Below the pieces are notes generated by a model. It made no database searches and was not told where the DNA came from. It worked only from the letters and a program-made list of their open reading frames with translations. A stretch of 64,000 nucleotides of DNA from Microvirga puerhi. Its GTDB lineage: Bacteria > Pseudomonadota > Alphaproteobacteria > Rhizobiales > Beijerinckiaceae. Positions within the stretch are counted from its first letter, which is position 1, and every line of letters starts with the position of its first letter. The stretch spans positions 49,335 through 113,334 of the forward strand of contig NZ_JAIRBM010000016.1 of NCBI RefSeq assembly GCF_020089865.1. The letters are read 5' to 3'. The position numbers were made by a program, and so were the translations under genes. Positions 27,254-37,215 of the stretch are shown here, one piece after another.

Positions 27254-28408
27254 ATGACGGTTGCACGCCCGTCCATCTTCTGGATCACGATCACCCTCAT
27301 CGCACTGGTGATGCTGGTGCTGTTGCGCGAGATCCTGCTGCCATTCGCCGTCGGCATGGCGCTTGCGTATTTGCTGGCTCCGGCCGTCGATCGGTTGGAA
27401 CAGGCCGGGATCAATCGCTCGCTCGCAGCCTTGCTGCTTGTCTTGTTGCTCGCAGTGGGTTTTGCCGGGCTCGCGCTGGTGATGCTGCCCGCCTTAATTG
27501 GAGAGCTGCGGTTCTTCATAGACGAATTCCCGCGCTATGTCGCACGTGTCCAGTCTCTTATCGCCGACAAGGAGCAATCCTGGCTACCCAAGATCCTAGG
27601 TCCGGAGCACCGGTTAGAGGAATCGATCACCCACGCTGCGGCCGCGACAGGCAGCGAATGGCTCGATGACCTGATCCTCTCGGTCTGGGCAAGCGGAAAG
27701 GCCCTGTTCTCCCTGCTCTCGCTAATCGTCGTGGTTCCGATCGTCAGCATCTACCTGCTGTCCGACTGGAACCGGATGATCGTCACGATCGATGGATGGG
27801 TTCCTGCCAAGCATCGGGCGGATGTACGCGCCCTGGGACAGGAGATCCACGAGACGGTCTCCGGTTTCGTGCGTGGTCAGGTCGTCATCTGCCTGATCCT
27901 GGCCGTCTTCTACGCCACTGCCCTGCGGCTGACTGGGATCAACCATAGCATCTTGATCGGCATCACGACCGGCCTGATCAGCTTTGTCCCCTACCTTGGA
28001 CTCGGGGTCGGCCTCGTCGTCGCCTCGTGTGTCGCGGTTGCCCAATTCTGGCCCGACTGGACGCCTCTGCTCATCGTGGCCGGCATCTTCCTGGTCGGGG
28101 AGATCCTCGCCGATTATGTTCTGTCACCGCGGATCATCGGCAGCCGCGTCAAGCTCAATCCGGTCTGGCTTATGTTCGCGCTGTTCGCATTCGGATATCT
28201 CTTCGGATTCGTCGGCCTGCTCATTGCCATTCCGCTTGCCGCATCCCTCGGTGTCGTCCTGCGGTTCGCGCTAAGAGAGTTCCTGGCGGGCCCGGATGCC
28301 GTCGCAGGACCGGATTTAAGGGGCGCGACCTTCCCGAAGGTCGATGCCTCCAGGACCGAGAGAGATCGTGCAATCCTACGAGGCGGTCTCGACCTTGATG
28401 CTCCATGA
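27254..28408 (+). CDS. AI-2E family transporter (PerM/TqsA-like)
   Basis: 384 residues with about seven membrane segments, starting with SIFWITITLIALVMLVLLRE and grouped at both ends of a central soluble region. The PerM-family pattern is visible as REILLPFAVGMALAYLLAP, ITTGLISFVPYLGLGVGLVV and NPVWLMFALFAFGYLFGFVG. Members export the quorum signal AI-2 or act as Na+/H+ antiporters; which applies here is unknown. GAAGAGG precedes the ATG. The last ~35 residues are polar and poorly conserved. Confidence 0.92.
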   Translation: MTVARPSIFWITITLIALVMLVLLREILLPFAVGMALAYLLAPAVDRLEQAGINRSLAALLLVLLLAVGFAGLALVMLPALIGELRFFIDEFPRYVARVQSLIADKEQSWLPKILGPEHRLEESITHAAAATGSEWLDDLILSVWASGKALFSLLSLIVVVPIVSIYLLSDWNRMIVTIDGWVPAKHRADVRALGQEIHETVSGFVRGQVVICLILAVFYATALRLTGINHSILIGITTGLISFVPYLGLGVGLVVASCVAVAQFWPDWTPLLIVAGIFLVGEILADYVLSPRIIGSRVKLNPVWLMFALFAFGYLFGFVGLLIAIPLAASLGVVLRFALREFLAGPDAVAGPDLRGATFPKVDASRTERDRAILRGGLDLDAP

Positions 28409-28629
28409 AGCAACGGCTGACCGCCAGGAGTTCAGCCTGAAACACCCAGAGGGGCTACCCGCATTGTGTAGAGGCCAGTCGGACCCACACAACCGAAGCG
28501 CTGGCCAAGAACTGCCGCATTTCCTATCCGACGTTCGAACGCTCGGAATTGTTGTCGTCGCGGAGCTGCCCGCAGATTATGATCGTTCCGACACGTCCCC
28601 GCGCGCCATCCATCGGGAGGCTGCCGACG
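28409..28629. other. Short intergenic region
   Basis: No supported gene; overlapping frames look like shadows of each other. Confidence 0.3.
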
Positions 28630-28761
28630 ATGTCCCATCGCAAGCGCCAAAGACGCCTGGAAGAGCACTACGGGACCCAGCTCGCGCCATGGCTGGCCGG
28701 CATTCTGGGAGCCTGTGTTCTGCTGATGCTGGCGATCTATGTCGCCACGATGCCTCTCTGA
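28630..28761 (+). CDS. Small single-span membrane protein
   Basis: 43 residues from ATG 28630, with GGGAGG nine bases upstream. The basic, charged N-terminus MSHRKRQRRLEEHYGTQLAP is followed by one hydrophobic helix, WLAGILGACVLLMLAIYVAT, ending at the C-terminus. No family is recognised. The good RBS and the clean charge/helix layout make it a plausible real small protein. Confidence 0.5.
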   Translation: MSHRKRQRRLEEHYGTQLAPWLAGILGACVLLMLAIYVATMPL

Positions 28762-28917
28762 ATCCGAACGGTGTCGACGATCGGGCCGGGAGAGGTTGGG
28801 CAATTGCAGCGTGGCACCTGACGTGTTCATGTGACGGTCCAGCGACGGCCGGACTGAGGTCCCAGTTGTGCCAATTCCTGACCTTGCGAGTGGCGGCGCG
28901 GCTGAGTGCTATGTTTA

Positions 28918-29295
28918 TTAAAGGCTTACGGCCTCGGGTTCGTGGCAAACCACTTCAATGTTGTGCCCGTCCGGACCAGTGACGAAAGCTGCGTAGTAGT
29001 TCGCATGGTAGTGCGGGCGCAGACCAGGCCCACCGTTGTCTTTCCCACCCGCCTCTAGAGCTGCGCGATAGAAAGCTTCGACTTGCTGGCGGTTCTCGGC
29101 CATGAACGCCAAGTGAAGATGCGCCGGTTTCTCTTCGGTTTGGTACAGGCACAATGAAGCCTTACCCTTTGGGCTAAGCTCGACACCCAACGGCCCCTCC
29201 CAGACAACAGCTACGCCGAGCGGTTCGAGTGCCTTGAGAAAGAACGCTTTGCTCGCCGCATAGTCGCTGACTCCGAATTTGACGTGGTCAAACAT
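28918..29295 (-). CDS. VOC-family (glyoxalase-fold) protein
   Basis: 125 residues, one full vicinal-oxygen-chelate module. Start FDHVKFGVSDYAASKAFFLK and the end DGHNIEVVCHEPE are standard, with metal-type residues His (DHV), His (HLHLAFMA) and Glu (NIEVVC) all visible. Such single-domain proteins include glyoxalase I-like and resistance enzymes; the substrate is unknown. AGGAG precedes the ATG. Confidence 0.9.
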   Translation of the reverse strand: MFDHVKFGVSDYAASKAFFLKALEPLGVAVVWEGPLGVELSPKGKASLCLYQTEEKPAHLHLAFMAENRQQVEAFYRAALEAGGKDNGGPGLRPHYHANYYAAFVTGPDGHNIEVVCHEPEAVSL

Positions 29296-29530
29296 GAGTT
29301 CTCCTGACGGAGGGGCCTGCGCGAGGCCGAATATCCGCTATCCTGATGTACATCAACGGACTTGGTGGCACAGAATTGGGCCGTGTGACTCAGAGGTAGG
29401 CTCCCAAAGGCGATTTCGCAGAACGGACCTATGGGATAGAGCAAACGAATAGTCCGGAATGGGTCACGAGCGGATATTGAGCGAAGCCGTGTGAAGGTCC
29501 GCTCTTCACCCGTGAACGGACGTCCTCGCT
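29296..29530. other. Intergenic region left of a Tn3-type end
   Basis: About 235 bp with no recognisable gene, ending at the inverted repeat described next. Confidence 0.3.
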
Positions 29531-29859
29531 GAGGTCAGCGCAAGATCTGTTCCCGATCATACGCTAAGATAGAACTGATCAGGAACTCGCCTTTCCGCTT
29601 CTTAATAATCCCGTCGTCTGGCGCCGAGCGCACTTACTGGGAAACAGCAACTCGGCGCTCTCGGCGGTTAGCCGGAACCCTACTGGTAACGATATCCGGA
29701 ACGTAACGTGTGGATACGGAGGTTAGCAGCTGTACGGGGTTCGTGGATCTCGCACCAATGTCCGGCTCCTCAGGAGTGAGTGAGCCGACAATCTGCGAGG
29801 TGATCGATGGCGCGCCGGTAACTCTTATCCCCTGACGAACGCCAGGCTTTGCTCGGTAT
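29531..29859 (+). repeat. Left copy of inverted Tn3-family end
   Basis: Starts gaggtcagcgcaagatctg, the outer end of a Tn3-type terminal repeat, and runs inward to the start of a transposase gene. A near-identical inverted copy lies at 49284-49578. The left copy carries about 30 extra bases (near 29630) between two cggcgc repeats; the right copy lacks one unit. Confidence 0.85.
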
Positions 29860-30307
29860 TTCAGACGATGAGGAAAGCCTGATCCGGCACTACACCCCGT
29901 CTCCGCAGGATCGTATTCAAGCCGAAGTCCGCCGACGTCCTCACAATCAGTTAGGTTATGCGGTCCAGCTCTGCATCATGCGCTATCCCGGCCGGGTCTT
30001 GGGTATGGGCGAGGATCCGCCCGCTGCAGTGGTCTCCTATGTGGCGGAGCAACTCGGGATCACCCCTGGTGCCTTCGCGTCCTATGCGCGGCGCATCCCG
30101 ACGCGCTTTGAGCACAGTCACCGCCTGGCGAAATACCTTGGCGTCCGGACCGCGACGCGAGACGATCGTCGAGCAACCCTTCTCGCAGCTGCCGAGGCCG
30201 CAGGCGCGACCGAAAATGGTCTACCGATCATGAACGAGTTGCGCCGCCGCGGAGTTCTTCTCCTGCCGGATGCCGCTCTCGAGCTTCCCCTTCCACTGAA
30301 TCCGTAA
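29807..30307 (+). pseudogene. Tn3-family transposase, N-terminal fragment (DUF4158)
   Basis: From ATG 29807 the frame reads MARR, a TAA at 29819-29821 (likely a former Gln codon), then LLSPDERQALLGISDDEESL and QLGYAVQLCIMRYPGRVLG. The frame stays open to 30307. This is the N-terminal DNA-binding region of Tn3-family TnpA, which is normally ~1000 residues; only ~165 remain. The catalytic DDE part is absent, so no transposase is made. Confidence 0.85.
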
Positions 30308-30315
30308 TGTTGTTG

Positions 30316-31395
30316 TCAGCCTGGCGCGATACCGCTGCGGTATGCGGCCGGCGCATTTACCCAGCAACGCACCTTATGGCTACCTTCGGCCATCAGGGGG
30401 GGCATTTCAGCCCGGCAGCGGTTGACGGCGAGTGGGCAGCGCGGATGGAAGTGGCAGCCCCGAGGCGGATCGATGGGGTTAGGAACGCCTCCCTCGAGTA
30501 CGCTGTCCGGCTGCGCAACCGCGGGATCCGGGATAGGAACCGCGGCCAATAGGGCCTGCGTGTAGGGGTGTCGCGGCGACCGGTACAAGTCCGCCGTAGA
30601 GCCCTCCTCCACCACCCGTCCCAGATACATCACCGCGACGCGGTCGCTCACATGCTCGACGACCCGAAGGTCGTGCGAGATGAACAGGTACGACACGCCG
30701 AACGCCTGCTGCAGATCTTCGATCAGGTTGAGAATTTGAGACTGGATCGACACATCGAGCGCGGAAACTGGCTCGTCGCAGACAATCAGCTTCGGCTTGA
30801 GCGCAAAGGCGCGCGCGATGCCGATCCTCTGCCGCTGTCCCCCGCTGAACTGATGCGGGTAGCGTTGGTAATGCTCCCGGCGCAAACCGACAATGTCGAG
30901 GAGCTCCAGTACCCTCCGGTGCCGGCTGTCCGCATCGCCGATGCCGTGGATAATGAGAGGTTCACTGATCGTGTCGCCGATCGATTTGCGAGGGTTAAGA
31001 GACGAGAATGGATTTTGGAACACCATCTGGATCCGGCGGCGTACCTCCTTGAGTTCGCCCTCACGCAACGTCGAGATATTGTGCCCGTCAAAGAGGATTT
31101 CTCCGGCGGATGGCTCGTCAAGGCGTACCAGCATGCGCCCGAGCGTCGACTTCCCGCATCCGCTCTCGCCCACAAGTCCTAAGGTTTCCCCGGCGCCGAT
31201 CATCAAGTCCACGCCGTCGACGGCCTTGACGCTACGCTCACTTTTGCGAAACAGACCGCCTGGAAGCGGAAAGTGCCGCACAAGTCCGCGAGCGACGAGC
31301 AGGGGCTGCGGCCCGGCGCTTGCCCCGCCCGAGTCGGAGTCAATAGGGGGGCGGCCGTCCGGCTCATGGCCCGTTGCGTTCACGCGTTCCGCCAT
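30316..31395 (-). CDS. Oligopeptide ABC transporter ATP-binding protein, DppF/OppF type
   Basis: About 359 residues from ATG 31395, which has AGGGGAGGG upstream. Motifs: Walker [16 protein letters not shown]-loop [14 protein letters not shown], signature [14 protein letters not shown], Walker [13 protein letters not shown]. The C-terminal Opp/Dpp domain with the four-cysteine iron-sulfur-type cluster is seen as [15 protein letters not shown] and VRCWV. It pairs with the neighbouring DppD-type ATPase; their genes overlap slightly. It is the last gene of the leftward peptide operon and abuts the Tn3 remnant. Confidence 0.93.
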   Translation of the reverse strand: MAERVNATGHEPDGRPPIDSDSGGASAGPQPLLVARGLVRHFPLPGGLFRKSERSVKAVDGVDLMIGAGETLGLVGESGCGKSTLGRMLVRLDEPSAGEILFDGHNISTLREGELKEVRRRIQMVFQNPFSSLNPRKSIGDTISEPLIIHGIGDADSRHRRVLELLDIVGLRREHYQRYPHQFSGGQRQRIGIARAFALKPKLIVCDEPVSALDVSIQSQILNLIEDLQQAFGVSYLFISHDLRVVEHVSDRVAVMYLGRVVEEGSTADLYRSPRHPYTQALLAAVPIPDPAVAQPDSVLEGGVPNPIDPPRGCHFHPRCPLAVNRCRAEMPPLMAEGSHKVRCWVNAPAAYRSGIAPG

Positions 31396-32471
31396 AATGT
31401 GCCCTCCCCTGCCCGCTGCGGATCGAGATACAGCCAGCACCGAACCTTCTGTGCTTCATTTCCATTTGAGGAATCTCGTGGTTCTGCCAAGGGCGGCTCT
31501 TCCTTGCGGCATCGTTCATACGCGTGAGGGCAGCGATCCGCGAAACGGCAGCCGGTCGGCAGGTTTGCAAGACTCGGTACTATGCCGGGGATCGTGTTAA
31601 GGCGGCGACGCTCACCGCCTCCGCGGGAAGCCGGGATCGAGGCCAGCAAACCCTGAGTGTAGGGATGAAGCGGCGTTGCAAAAATATCCCCGACGTCGCC
31701 ATGTTCAACGATCACGCCCGCGTACATCACACAAACGCGTGTCGCCATGCGGGCTACAACACCAAGATCATGAGTGATCAGAAGAAGCGAGGCGCCCGTT
31801 TCAGACTTGAGCCGATTCAGCAACCGCAGGATCTGAGCTTGAATTGTGACGTCGAGCGCCGTGGTCGGCTCATCCGCAAGCATCAGCTTCGGGCGGCATG
31901 CCAGGGCAATCGCAATCATGACGCGCTGGCGCATGCCGCCCGAGAGTTGATGAGGGTAGGCCTTGTAGCGCTCTTCCGGTGACGGAATACCGACTAGGTC
32001 GAGCATCGCTATAGCGCGTTTCCGCGCCTCGGCTCGGGAGAGCTTCTCGTGAACCCGAATCGCCTCCTCGATCTGCCAGCCGACCCGGAACACGGGATTG
32101 AGCGACGTCATGGGCTCCTGAAACACCATCGACACCGCCCGGCCGCGGATTTCACGCATCCTCTTCGTAGTAAGGCGCGCCAGATCGCCCACCCCTTGAA
32201 GTACTGCCCGCCCACCGACGATCCGTCCCGCCGGCTTCGGCAGGAGACCCATGATCGCAAGGGCAGTCATGCTCTTGCCACAGCCCGACTCGCCGACGAT
32301 GCACAGCGTTTCACCTTTGCGGATCGTAAACGAGATGCCGTCCACGGCCCGCACCACCCCCGCTCCGAAGTGGAGATGCGCCTTCAGGTCCTCAACCTGA
32401 AGGACAGGGTCGTCCTGCGCCGTCGCGGGTTCGTCGAGTCTGTCGAGAGCCTTTGTCCCGCCTATGATCAT
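31380..32471 (-). CDS. Oligopeptide ABC transporter ATP-binding protein, DppD/OppD type
   Basis: About 363 residues. Walker [16 protein letters not shown]-loop [11 protein letters not shown], signature [20 protein letters not shown], Walker [13 protein letters not shown]. The C-terminal motif [15 protein letters not shown] and a later cysteine complete the Opp-type cluster. The start is set at ATG 32471, overlapping the M19 gene stop by four bases (ATGA) with GGGGGGA upstream; an earlier ATG at 32480 is also in frame. Confidence 0.93.
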   Translation of the reverse strand: MIIGGTKALDRLDEPATAQDDPVLQVEDLKAHLHFGAGVVRAVDGISFTIRKGETLCIVGESGCGKSMTALAIMGLLPKPAGRIVGGRAVLQGVGDLARLTTKRMREIRGRAVSMVFQEPMTSLNPVFRVGWQIEEAIRVHEKLSRAEARKRAIAMLDLVGIPSPEERYKAYPHQLSGGMRQRVMIAIALACRPKLMLADEPTTALDVTIQAQILRLLNRLKSETGASLLLITHDLGVVARMATRVCVMYAGVIVEHGDVGDIFATPLHPYTQGLLASIPASRGGGERRRLNTIPGIVPSLANLPTGCRFADRCPHAYERCRKEEPPLAEPRDSSNGNEAQKVRCWLYLDPQRAGEGTLWRNA

Positions 32472-33478
32472 TCCCCCCATACCTCGCGGTAGACACGCAG
32501 CAGATTGCCGCCCATGACCTTATCAATAGCATCCTGAGAAAATCCGCGTCGCTGCAGCGCGTCGGCCAGGCGCGGTGTATATGCGAGGCTCTCATAGCCT
32601 TCCGTCAGGCGGGACTCGAACTGGAACCATGGACCGAGCACCGCTGTCACCTCGGGATAGATCCCGCGCGGACCGAAGCTCTTCTGCCACTCCTCCTCCG
32701 ACTTGTACTTGTTCTCGGAGAGGTCGCTGCCGAAGGCCACATGATCAATGCCGACGAGATTGACCATGTAAACGACCTGCTCCGCCCAGTCATCGATGGT
32801 CGGACGAGCCTCGTGCCGAACCATAGGCGGCCACAGGGTAGCACCGACGGTGCCACCCGTTCCGGCTGCGGCACGGATGAGGTCGTCTGGAATATTGCGC
32901 AAGCTATTGCAGCGAGCGCGTGCATTGGAATGACTGAAGATCACGGGCCGCTTCGAAAGAGCTAATATGTCGGCCGCGGTGCGATAGCCAACATGAGAGA
33001 GGTCGATGAGCATCCGAAGCTCATTCATCAGCTCGACCCAGCGTCGCCCCTTGTCCGTGAGGCCATCATCGCCTCCTTTGGCTAGCACTCCGCAGCCGAA
33101 GCCGTTGCGCTCCATATAGGTGGGCTGCAGGATTCTGAACCCGACGCGCTGCAGGATGCGAAGGAGTTCCACATCTTCCTCGACAACGACGGAGTTCTGC
33201 GCGCCCAGAATGATCGCAAGCTTGCTGTCCTCGCGCGCCTGCTCGATGTCCCGCACCGAGAGAGGAATGCAGGCAATATCTCTATTCGCGTCGATCGCGG
33301 TGAGCGTCCGTGCCAGATCCCGCATCGCCGTGTTGAAGTCATGCGGCGGCCGGATCGACGTCAGGTTGATCGCCGTCACTCCCCCTTCCAGGGTACGGAG
33401 CATCTGGTCCCGTGTCACCGGAGCACAGTTCAGTCCGTCGATCACTGCGGAATGTTTTCTCAAGATCTCGAGCTGCAT
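32468..33478 (-). CDS. M19 (renal dipeptidase) family protein, atypical
   Basis: About 336 residues from ATG 33478 (GGAAGGGG upstream). The fold is that of membrane dipeptidase: [28 protein letters not shown] and [10 protein letters not shown] keep the two later histidines and the aspartate. The usual N-terminal DGHND metal motif is instead [13 protein letters not shown], and the bridging-glutamate strand reads IILGAQNS. A binuclear zinc site as in classical enzymes is therefore doubtful. It is encoded inside the peptide importer operon, so hydrolysis or binding of an imported dipeptide-like compound is the best guess. Confidence 0.85.
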   Translation of the reverse strand: MQLEILRKHSAVIDGLNCAPVTRDQMLRTLEGGVTAINLTSIRPPHDFNTAMRDLARTLTAIDANRDIACIPLSVRDIEQAREDSKLAIILGAQNSVVVEEDVELLRILQRVGFRILQPTYMERNGFGCGVLAKGGDDGLTDKGRRWVELMNELRMLIDLSHVGYRTAADILALSKRPVIFSHSNARARCNSLRNIPDDLIRAAAGTGGTVGATLWPPMVRHEARPTIDDWAEQVVYMVNLVGIDHVAFGSDLSENKYKSEEEWQKSFGPRGIYPEVTAVLGPWFQFESRLTEGYESLAYTPRLADALQRRGFSQDAIDKVMGGNLLRVYREVWGE

Positions 33479-33547
33479 CGTCTTTCCCCTTCCAAGATAT
33501 CGACCCGTCAAACTTCACTGCACAGGAGCGCAACCCGAGTTTCACCC

Positions 33548-34474
33548 TCATATGCGTTCATCAAACTGAGGATCGAGCGCATCGCGCAACGTATCGCCAA
33601 GAATGTTGAAGGCCAGAATGACGAAGGCGATTACGATCCCCGGTGCCAGTGATACAGCCCAGGACAGGCTGACGTATTTTCGGCCGTCGCTGATCATGCC
33701 GCCCCAAGTAGGTGTCGGAGGCTGAACGCCGAGCCCCAGAAAACTCAAGGTCGCTTCGAGCAGGATCATGCGTGCGATCTCGAAGCTCGCGTAAACGATG
33801 ATCGCGGAAAGGATGTTGGGAAGAATGTGCTGGGTCATGATCCGGATGCGGCTTGCACCGATGGAGCGGGCCGCGTCGACGAACTCGAGATGACGGACAG
33901 TGAGAACGGACCCACGCACCACACGGGCGAAGCGCGGCCAGCCCGACAGGCCCATGATGATGATCAAGTTGGTCAGTGACGGGCCAACGACCGCAACGAT
34001 CGCAATGACGAGTAGGATCAGAGGAAAGGCGAGCTGGATGTCGATCAGACGCAGGATCACTGCGTCAGCTTTGCCACCGTAGAATCCCGCCACGAGGCCC
34101 GCGCCGATGCCAACGAGGCCGGATACGGCGACGGCGAAGAGACTGACCAGAACGGTGATGCGCGTACCCTCAATAATGCGGGAAAGCGTATCGCGCCCGA
34201 GCTGGTCGGTCCCAAGCCAGTAACCCGCGACGCCCTTCTCAGCCCACACGGGCGGCACGAGGCGAAGCGACAGATCTTGGGCAAAAGGATCGTGTGTTAC
34301 CAGAAAGCCTGGCACGAGGGCGCAAACAAGGACGATTCCAAGGATCACCAGGCTGATCCTTGCCGGCCAGGAGTCGAGCATCCGCGCCGCGACTTGTCTC
34401 AGGCGACCTTCAGGCTTCTCCGAAGCAGGTAGTGCGGGTGCCATGGTGTCGGCGCTTGCTTTCAGCTCAGCCAT
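33548..34474 (-). CDS. Oligopeptide ABC permease, DppC/OppC type
   Basis: 308 residues. After a soluble N-terminus the first membrane segment is near residues 35-57. The sequence shows the OppC-type tail start HDPFAQDLSLRLVPPVW and GTDQLGRDTLSRIIEGTR, and the coupling helix FVDAARSIGASRIRIMTQHI. It forms a heterodimer with the DppB-type permease encoded immediately upstream; their genes are 7 bp apart. Confidence 0.93.
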   Translation of the reverse strand: MAELKASADTMAPALPASEKPEGRLRQVAARMLDSWPARISLVILGIVLVCALVPGFLVTHDPFAQDLSLRLVPPVWAEKGVAGYWLGTDQLGRDTLSRIIEGTRITVLVSLFAVAVSGLVGIGAGLVAGFYGGKADAVILRLIDIQLAFPLILLVIAIVAVVGPSLTNLIIIMGLSGWPRFARVVRGSVLTVRHLEFVDAARSIGASRIRIMTQHILPNILSAIIVYASFEIARMILLEATLSFLGLGVQPPTPTWGGMISDGRKYVSLSWAVSLAPGIVIAFVILAFNILGDTLRDALDPQFDERI

Positions 34475-34480
34475 CGCATG

Positions 34481-35398
34481 TCACCGGTAGCTGATGCGTG
34501 GATCGAGAATGGCATAGAGCAGGTCGACGATGAGGTTCACCGCCACGAAGATTGTCGCAAAGACAAAAACGACTGCCTGCACTACGGGGAAATCGCGGGC
34601 GTAGATCGCCTGAATGGCCAGTCGGCCGACTCCGGGCCAGGAGAAGATCGTCTCAGTGACGACGACGCCTCCGAGCAGGAGACCAACCTGGAGGCCGATC
34701 ACTGTGAGCACCGGAATGAACGCGTTGCGCAGAGCGTGGAACCATATGATTTTCGACTCCCACACGCCCTTGGCGCGGGCGGTACGGACATAATCCTGTT
34801 TCAACACGTCCAGCATGCAGGACCGCGTTACACGGGCGATAAGCGCAACGAGGTTGAAGGCGAGAGTCGCTGCCGGGAGAATGAGTTGTCCGAAGCTTCC
34901 CCTTCCCCCGGTCGGAAGCCAGCGCAGCCAGACGGCGAAGACGATGATGCCGACGACCCCGAGAAAGAACGAGGGCACGGCCTGACCGAGCAACGTGACG
35001 AGCCTGATGCTGACATCCGTTGCCGTTCCACGCCATACAGCTGCCATTACGCCGGCTGGAATCCCGAATAGAAGCGCAAGCGCCATGGTGGCCGCCGCGA
35101 GTTCGGCTGTCGCCGGAAGTCGCTCCAAGACGAGACTCATCGCCGACTGGCCGAAACGCAACGAGGCTCCAAAATCTCCGACGAGCGCGTTGCCTGCAAA
35201 GCGAATGAACTGCGTCCACAAAGGCTGATCCAAGCCGTTGACCATCCGGAACGCCGCGCGAGCCTCATCCGTCGCGTTCGGCGGCAGCATCAGGTCGGTC
35301 GGATCACCGCTCAGTCGTGTCAGCAGAAAAGTAATCACCAGAATGCCCGCCAAAACCGGGAGCGTAAGGATCAGGCGCCTGGTGACATATGTGCCCAT
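34481..35398 (-). CDS. Oligopeptide ABC permease, DppB/OppB type
   Basis: 305 residues with six membrane segments, the first at the very N-terminus (RLILTLPVLAGILVITFLLT). The OppB-type coupling helix is YVRTARAKGVWESKIIWFHA, and FSWPGVGRLAIQAIYARDFP is a conserved periplasm-side loop. GAGGAGC precedes the ATG. It lies just after the binding-protein gene in the same leftward operon. Confidence 0.93.
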   Translation of the reverse strand: MGTYVTRRLILTLPVLAGILVITFLLTRLSGDPTDLMLPPNATDEARAAFRMVNGLDQPLWTQFIRFAGNALVGDFGASLRFGQSAMSLVLERLPATAELAAATMALALLFGIPAGVMAAVWRGTATDVSIRLVTLLGQAVPSFFLGVVGIIVFAVWLRWLPTGGRGSFGQLILPAATLAFNLVALIARVTRSCMLDVLKQDYVRTARAKGVWESKIIWFHALRNAFIPVLTVIGLQVGLLLGGVVVTETIFSWPGVGRLAIQAIYARDFPVVQAVVFVFATIFVAVNLIVDLLYAILDPRISYR

Positions 35399-35533
35399 CA
35401 GGAACGCTCCTCAGGGTTCGGCAGCTGCAATGCCGGATTTGCATTAGGGTACCGGCGGCACGAGAGAGCCGCCTGCTCTTGCGATATCCGGCCCCAGGGA
35501 GTGTCGCTGGAGCCGGGATGCGGCGATTGCCGG

Positions 35534-37081
35534 TCAGGGCTTGAGTGTGACGTTCTGCAGGAAGAACCGCTGGTCGCCGCGCGGGACGATGCCATCGAGC
35601 TTATTGCTCACCCCATAGAAATCGTAGCCGCCGAAGAGAAAGACCACCGGCGCCTCTTCGTGCATGAGCTGCGCGGCCTTGCGGTAGATCGCAGCGCGCT
35701 TCTCGCGATCGATCTCCTGGGCACCTGCATCGATCAGCGCGTCAAGCTCTGCGTTACGAATATACGAATAGCGCCAGGTAGAGCGGTATTGCGCCAGCTG
35801 GAAGTCGGGGTCGTCGAGAGGTGCGAGGCCAAGATAGGCGAGCGGCCACAGCTCCCTGGCGCGCAGTTGCCGCAGGAACTCGCCGGGCTCGAGCGATGTC
35901 ATTTTGGTGCGCACGCCGACCTTGGCGAGCATTCCGGCGATGGCCTCGGACACTTCACGATCCTGGGCATAGCGCCCGGAGGGAAATTTGAACACGATCT
36001 CAAACCCGTTTGGATAGCCAGCCTCGCTCAGAAGCGCCTTTGCCTTTGCCGGATCGTAGGGATAGTCATGCAGAGAAGGGTCATAACCGAGCTGTTCCTT
36101 GCGCAGCAGCTGCCCATTGAGCGCAAAGGCCCGTCCGGCGAAGAGGCTGTCGATAATCGCCTTCTTGTCGACTGCAAAGTTGAGCGCCTGGCGTACCCGC
36201 TTATTCTTCAGCGGGCTGTCGTGCTCTTCCAGCGAAGATTGCACGAGCTGAAAGATGCGGTAACTGGGAATCTCGACAACCTTCCGATCCGGCTGGTTGT
36301 TGATCTCATCGATGGCCGAGATCGGGATGTTGGTTGCGAAGTCGTATTCACCGGTCACGAAGCCTGCGACGCGCGCGGTGTCGTCGGGAACAGGGCGCCA
36401 GATCACACGGTCAACGCCGGTTGGCCCCTTACCCCAATAATCTGGGTTGCGCTCCATGACCAGGCGGTTGTCCTTCACCCATTCCAGAAGCTTGAAGGGA
36501 CCGGTGCCGATCGGCTTTTGCCCATAACCATCAAGGCCGACGCTCGCCCAATACGCGGGAGGTATAACGTAAACCTGGGTCAGCATCAGCTCGAATGGAG
36601 GATACGGATGCTTGGTGTGCACCGTCACCGTCATGTCGTCGAGCTTTTCGACCCGGTCGAGAGCAGCCGCGTAATTCGCATAGGCCGGCGCCTGCTTCGG
36701 ATCCATGAAGACCTTGAAGCTCTGCACGACCGCGTCGGCGTTCAACGGCTCACCGTTGCTGAACTTCACATTGCGGCGAAGTGTGAGCTTTATGGCCGTG
36801 GGAGAGATTTGTTCCCACTTCTCCGCCAGCATTCCCTCCGGTTTTCCGGTCACAGGATTCGTCCAGAGAAGCGACTCGACGATTGCACCGCCCGCATTGA
36901 GATTGTCCGATGCGGTGGTCCCGTTAGGCCAGAGGGTTTGTGGATCGAATCCTTGGGCGATTGTGAGGGTCTTGCCCGCTTGCGCCCATGCGGGAGAGGT
37001 TATGCCTGAGCTCCCTAGAGTGACTCCAGAGGCCATCAGTAGAGCAACGGCAGCTAACAGCGAACGGCGAGTCCTCTGCAT
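35534..37081 (-). CDS. Peptide/nickel-type ABC transporter binding protein
   Basis: About 515 residues (SBP type 5) from ATG 37081; a longer frame upstream lacks a better start. The signal peptide has MQRTRRSLLAAVALLMASGV and cleavage near WAQA. The mature region shows DPQTLWPNGTTASDNLN, then WEQISPTAIKLTLRRNVKFS and RQALNFAVDKKAIID, typical of DppA/OppA. It is the first gene of the leftward peptide operon, facing a divergent regulator gene. Confidence 0.93.
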   Translation of the reverse strand: MQRTRRSLLAAVALLMASGVTLGSSGITSPAWAQAGKTLTIAQGFDPQTLWPNGTTASDNLNAGGAIVESLLWTNPVTGKPEGMLAEKWEQISPTAIKLTLRRNVKFSNGEPLNADAVVQSFKVFMDPKQAPAYANYAAALDRVEKLDDMTVTVHTKHPYPPFELMLTQVYVIPPAYWASVGLDGYGQKPIGTGPFKLLEWVKDNRLVMERNPDYWGKGPTGVDRVIWRPVPDDTARVAGFVTGEYDFATNIPISAIDEINNQPDRKVVEIPSYRIFQLVQSSLEEHDSPLKNKRVRQALNFAVDKKAIIDSLFAGRAFALNGQLLRKEQLGYDPSLHDYPYDPAKAKALLSEAGYPNGFEIVFKFPSGRYAQDREVSEAIAGMLAKVGVRTKMTSLEPGEFLRQLRARELWPLAYLGLAPLDDPDFQLAQYRSTWRYSYIRNAELDALIDAGAQEIDREKRAAIYRKAAQLMHEEAPVVFLFGGYDFYGVSNKLDGIVPRGDQRFFLQNVTLKP

Positions 37082-37134
37082 CCTCTTCTCCCATGTTGCG
37101 TTGAAGCAATTTTCAAATCTCTGGTTCAATATTT

Positions 37135-37178
37135 TTTGTAATTTTTCTTATCATACGCAGTGGGAATGAATTTACAAA
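37135..37178. promoter_or_regulatory. Paired inverted half-sites between importer operon and XRE regulator
   Basis: In the AT-rich 134-bp divergent region, TTTGTAA at 37135-37141 faces its complement TTACAAA at 37172-37178. The two lie about three helical turns apart, centre to centre. This is a plausible operator for the adjacent XRE-cupin regulator. It is seen in sequence; function is inferred. Confidence 0.4.
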
Positions 37179-37215
37179 TAAAATTTTCACTTTACTGTCG
37201 GCTCAGCAACCAGCT

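Noticed and set aside
26835..27257. Plus-strand frame of 140 codons before the AI-2E transporter gene
   Set aside because: Proline/arginine rich with no recognisable domain; the region looks like scar DNA.
35501..37009. Long plus-strand open frame (502 codons) opposite the peptide-binding protein gene
   Set aside because: The minus-strand frame has a signal peptide and SBP motifs; the opposite frame is an arginine-rich shadow with no domain.
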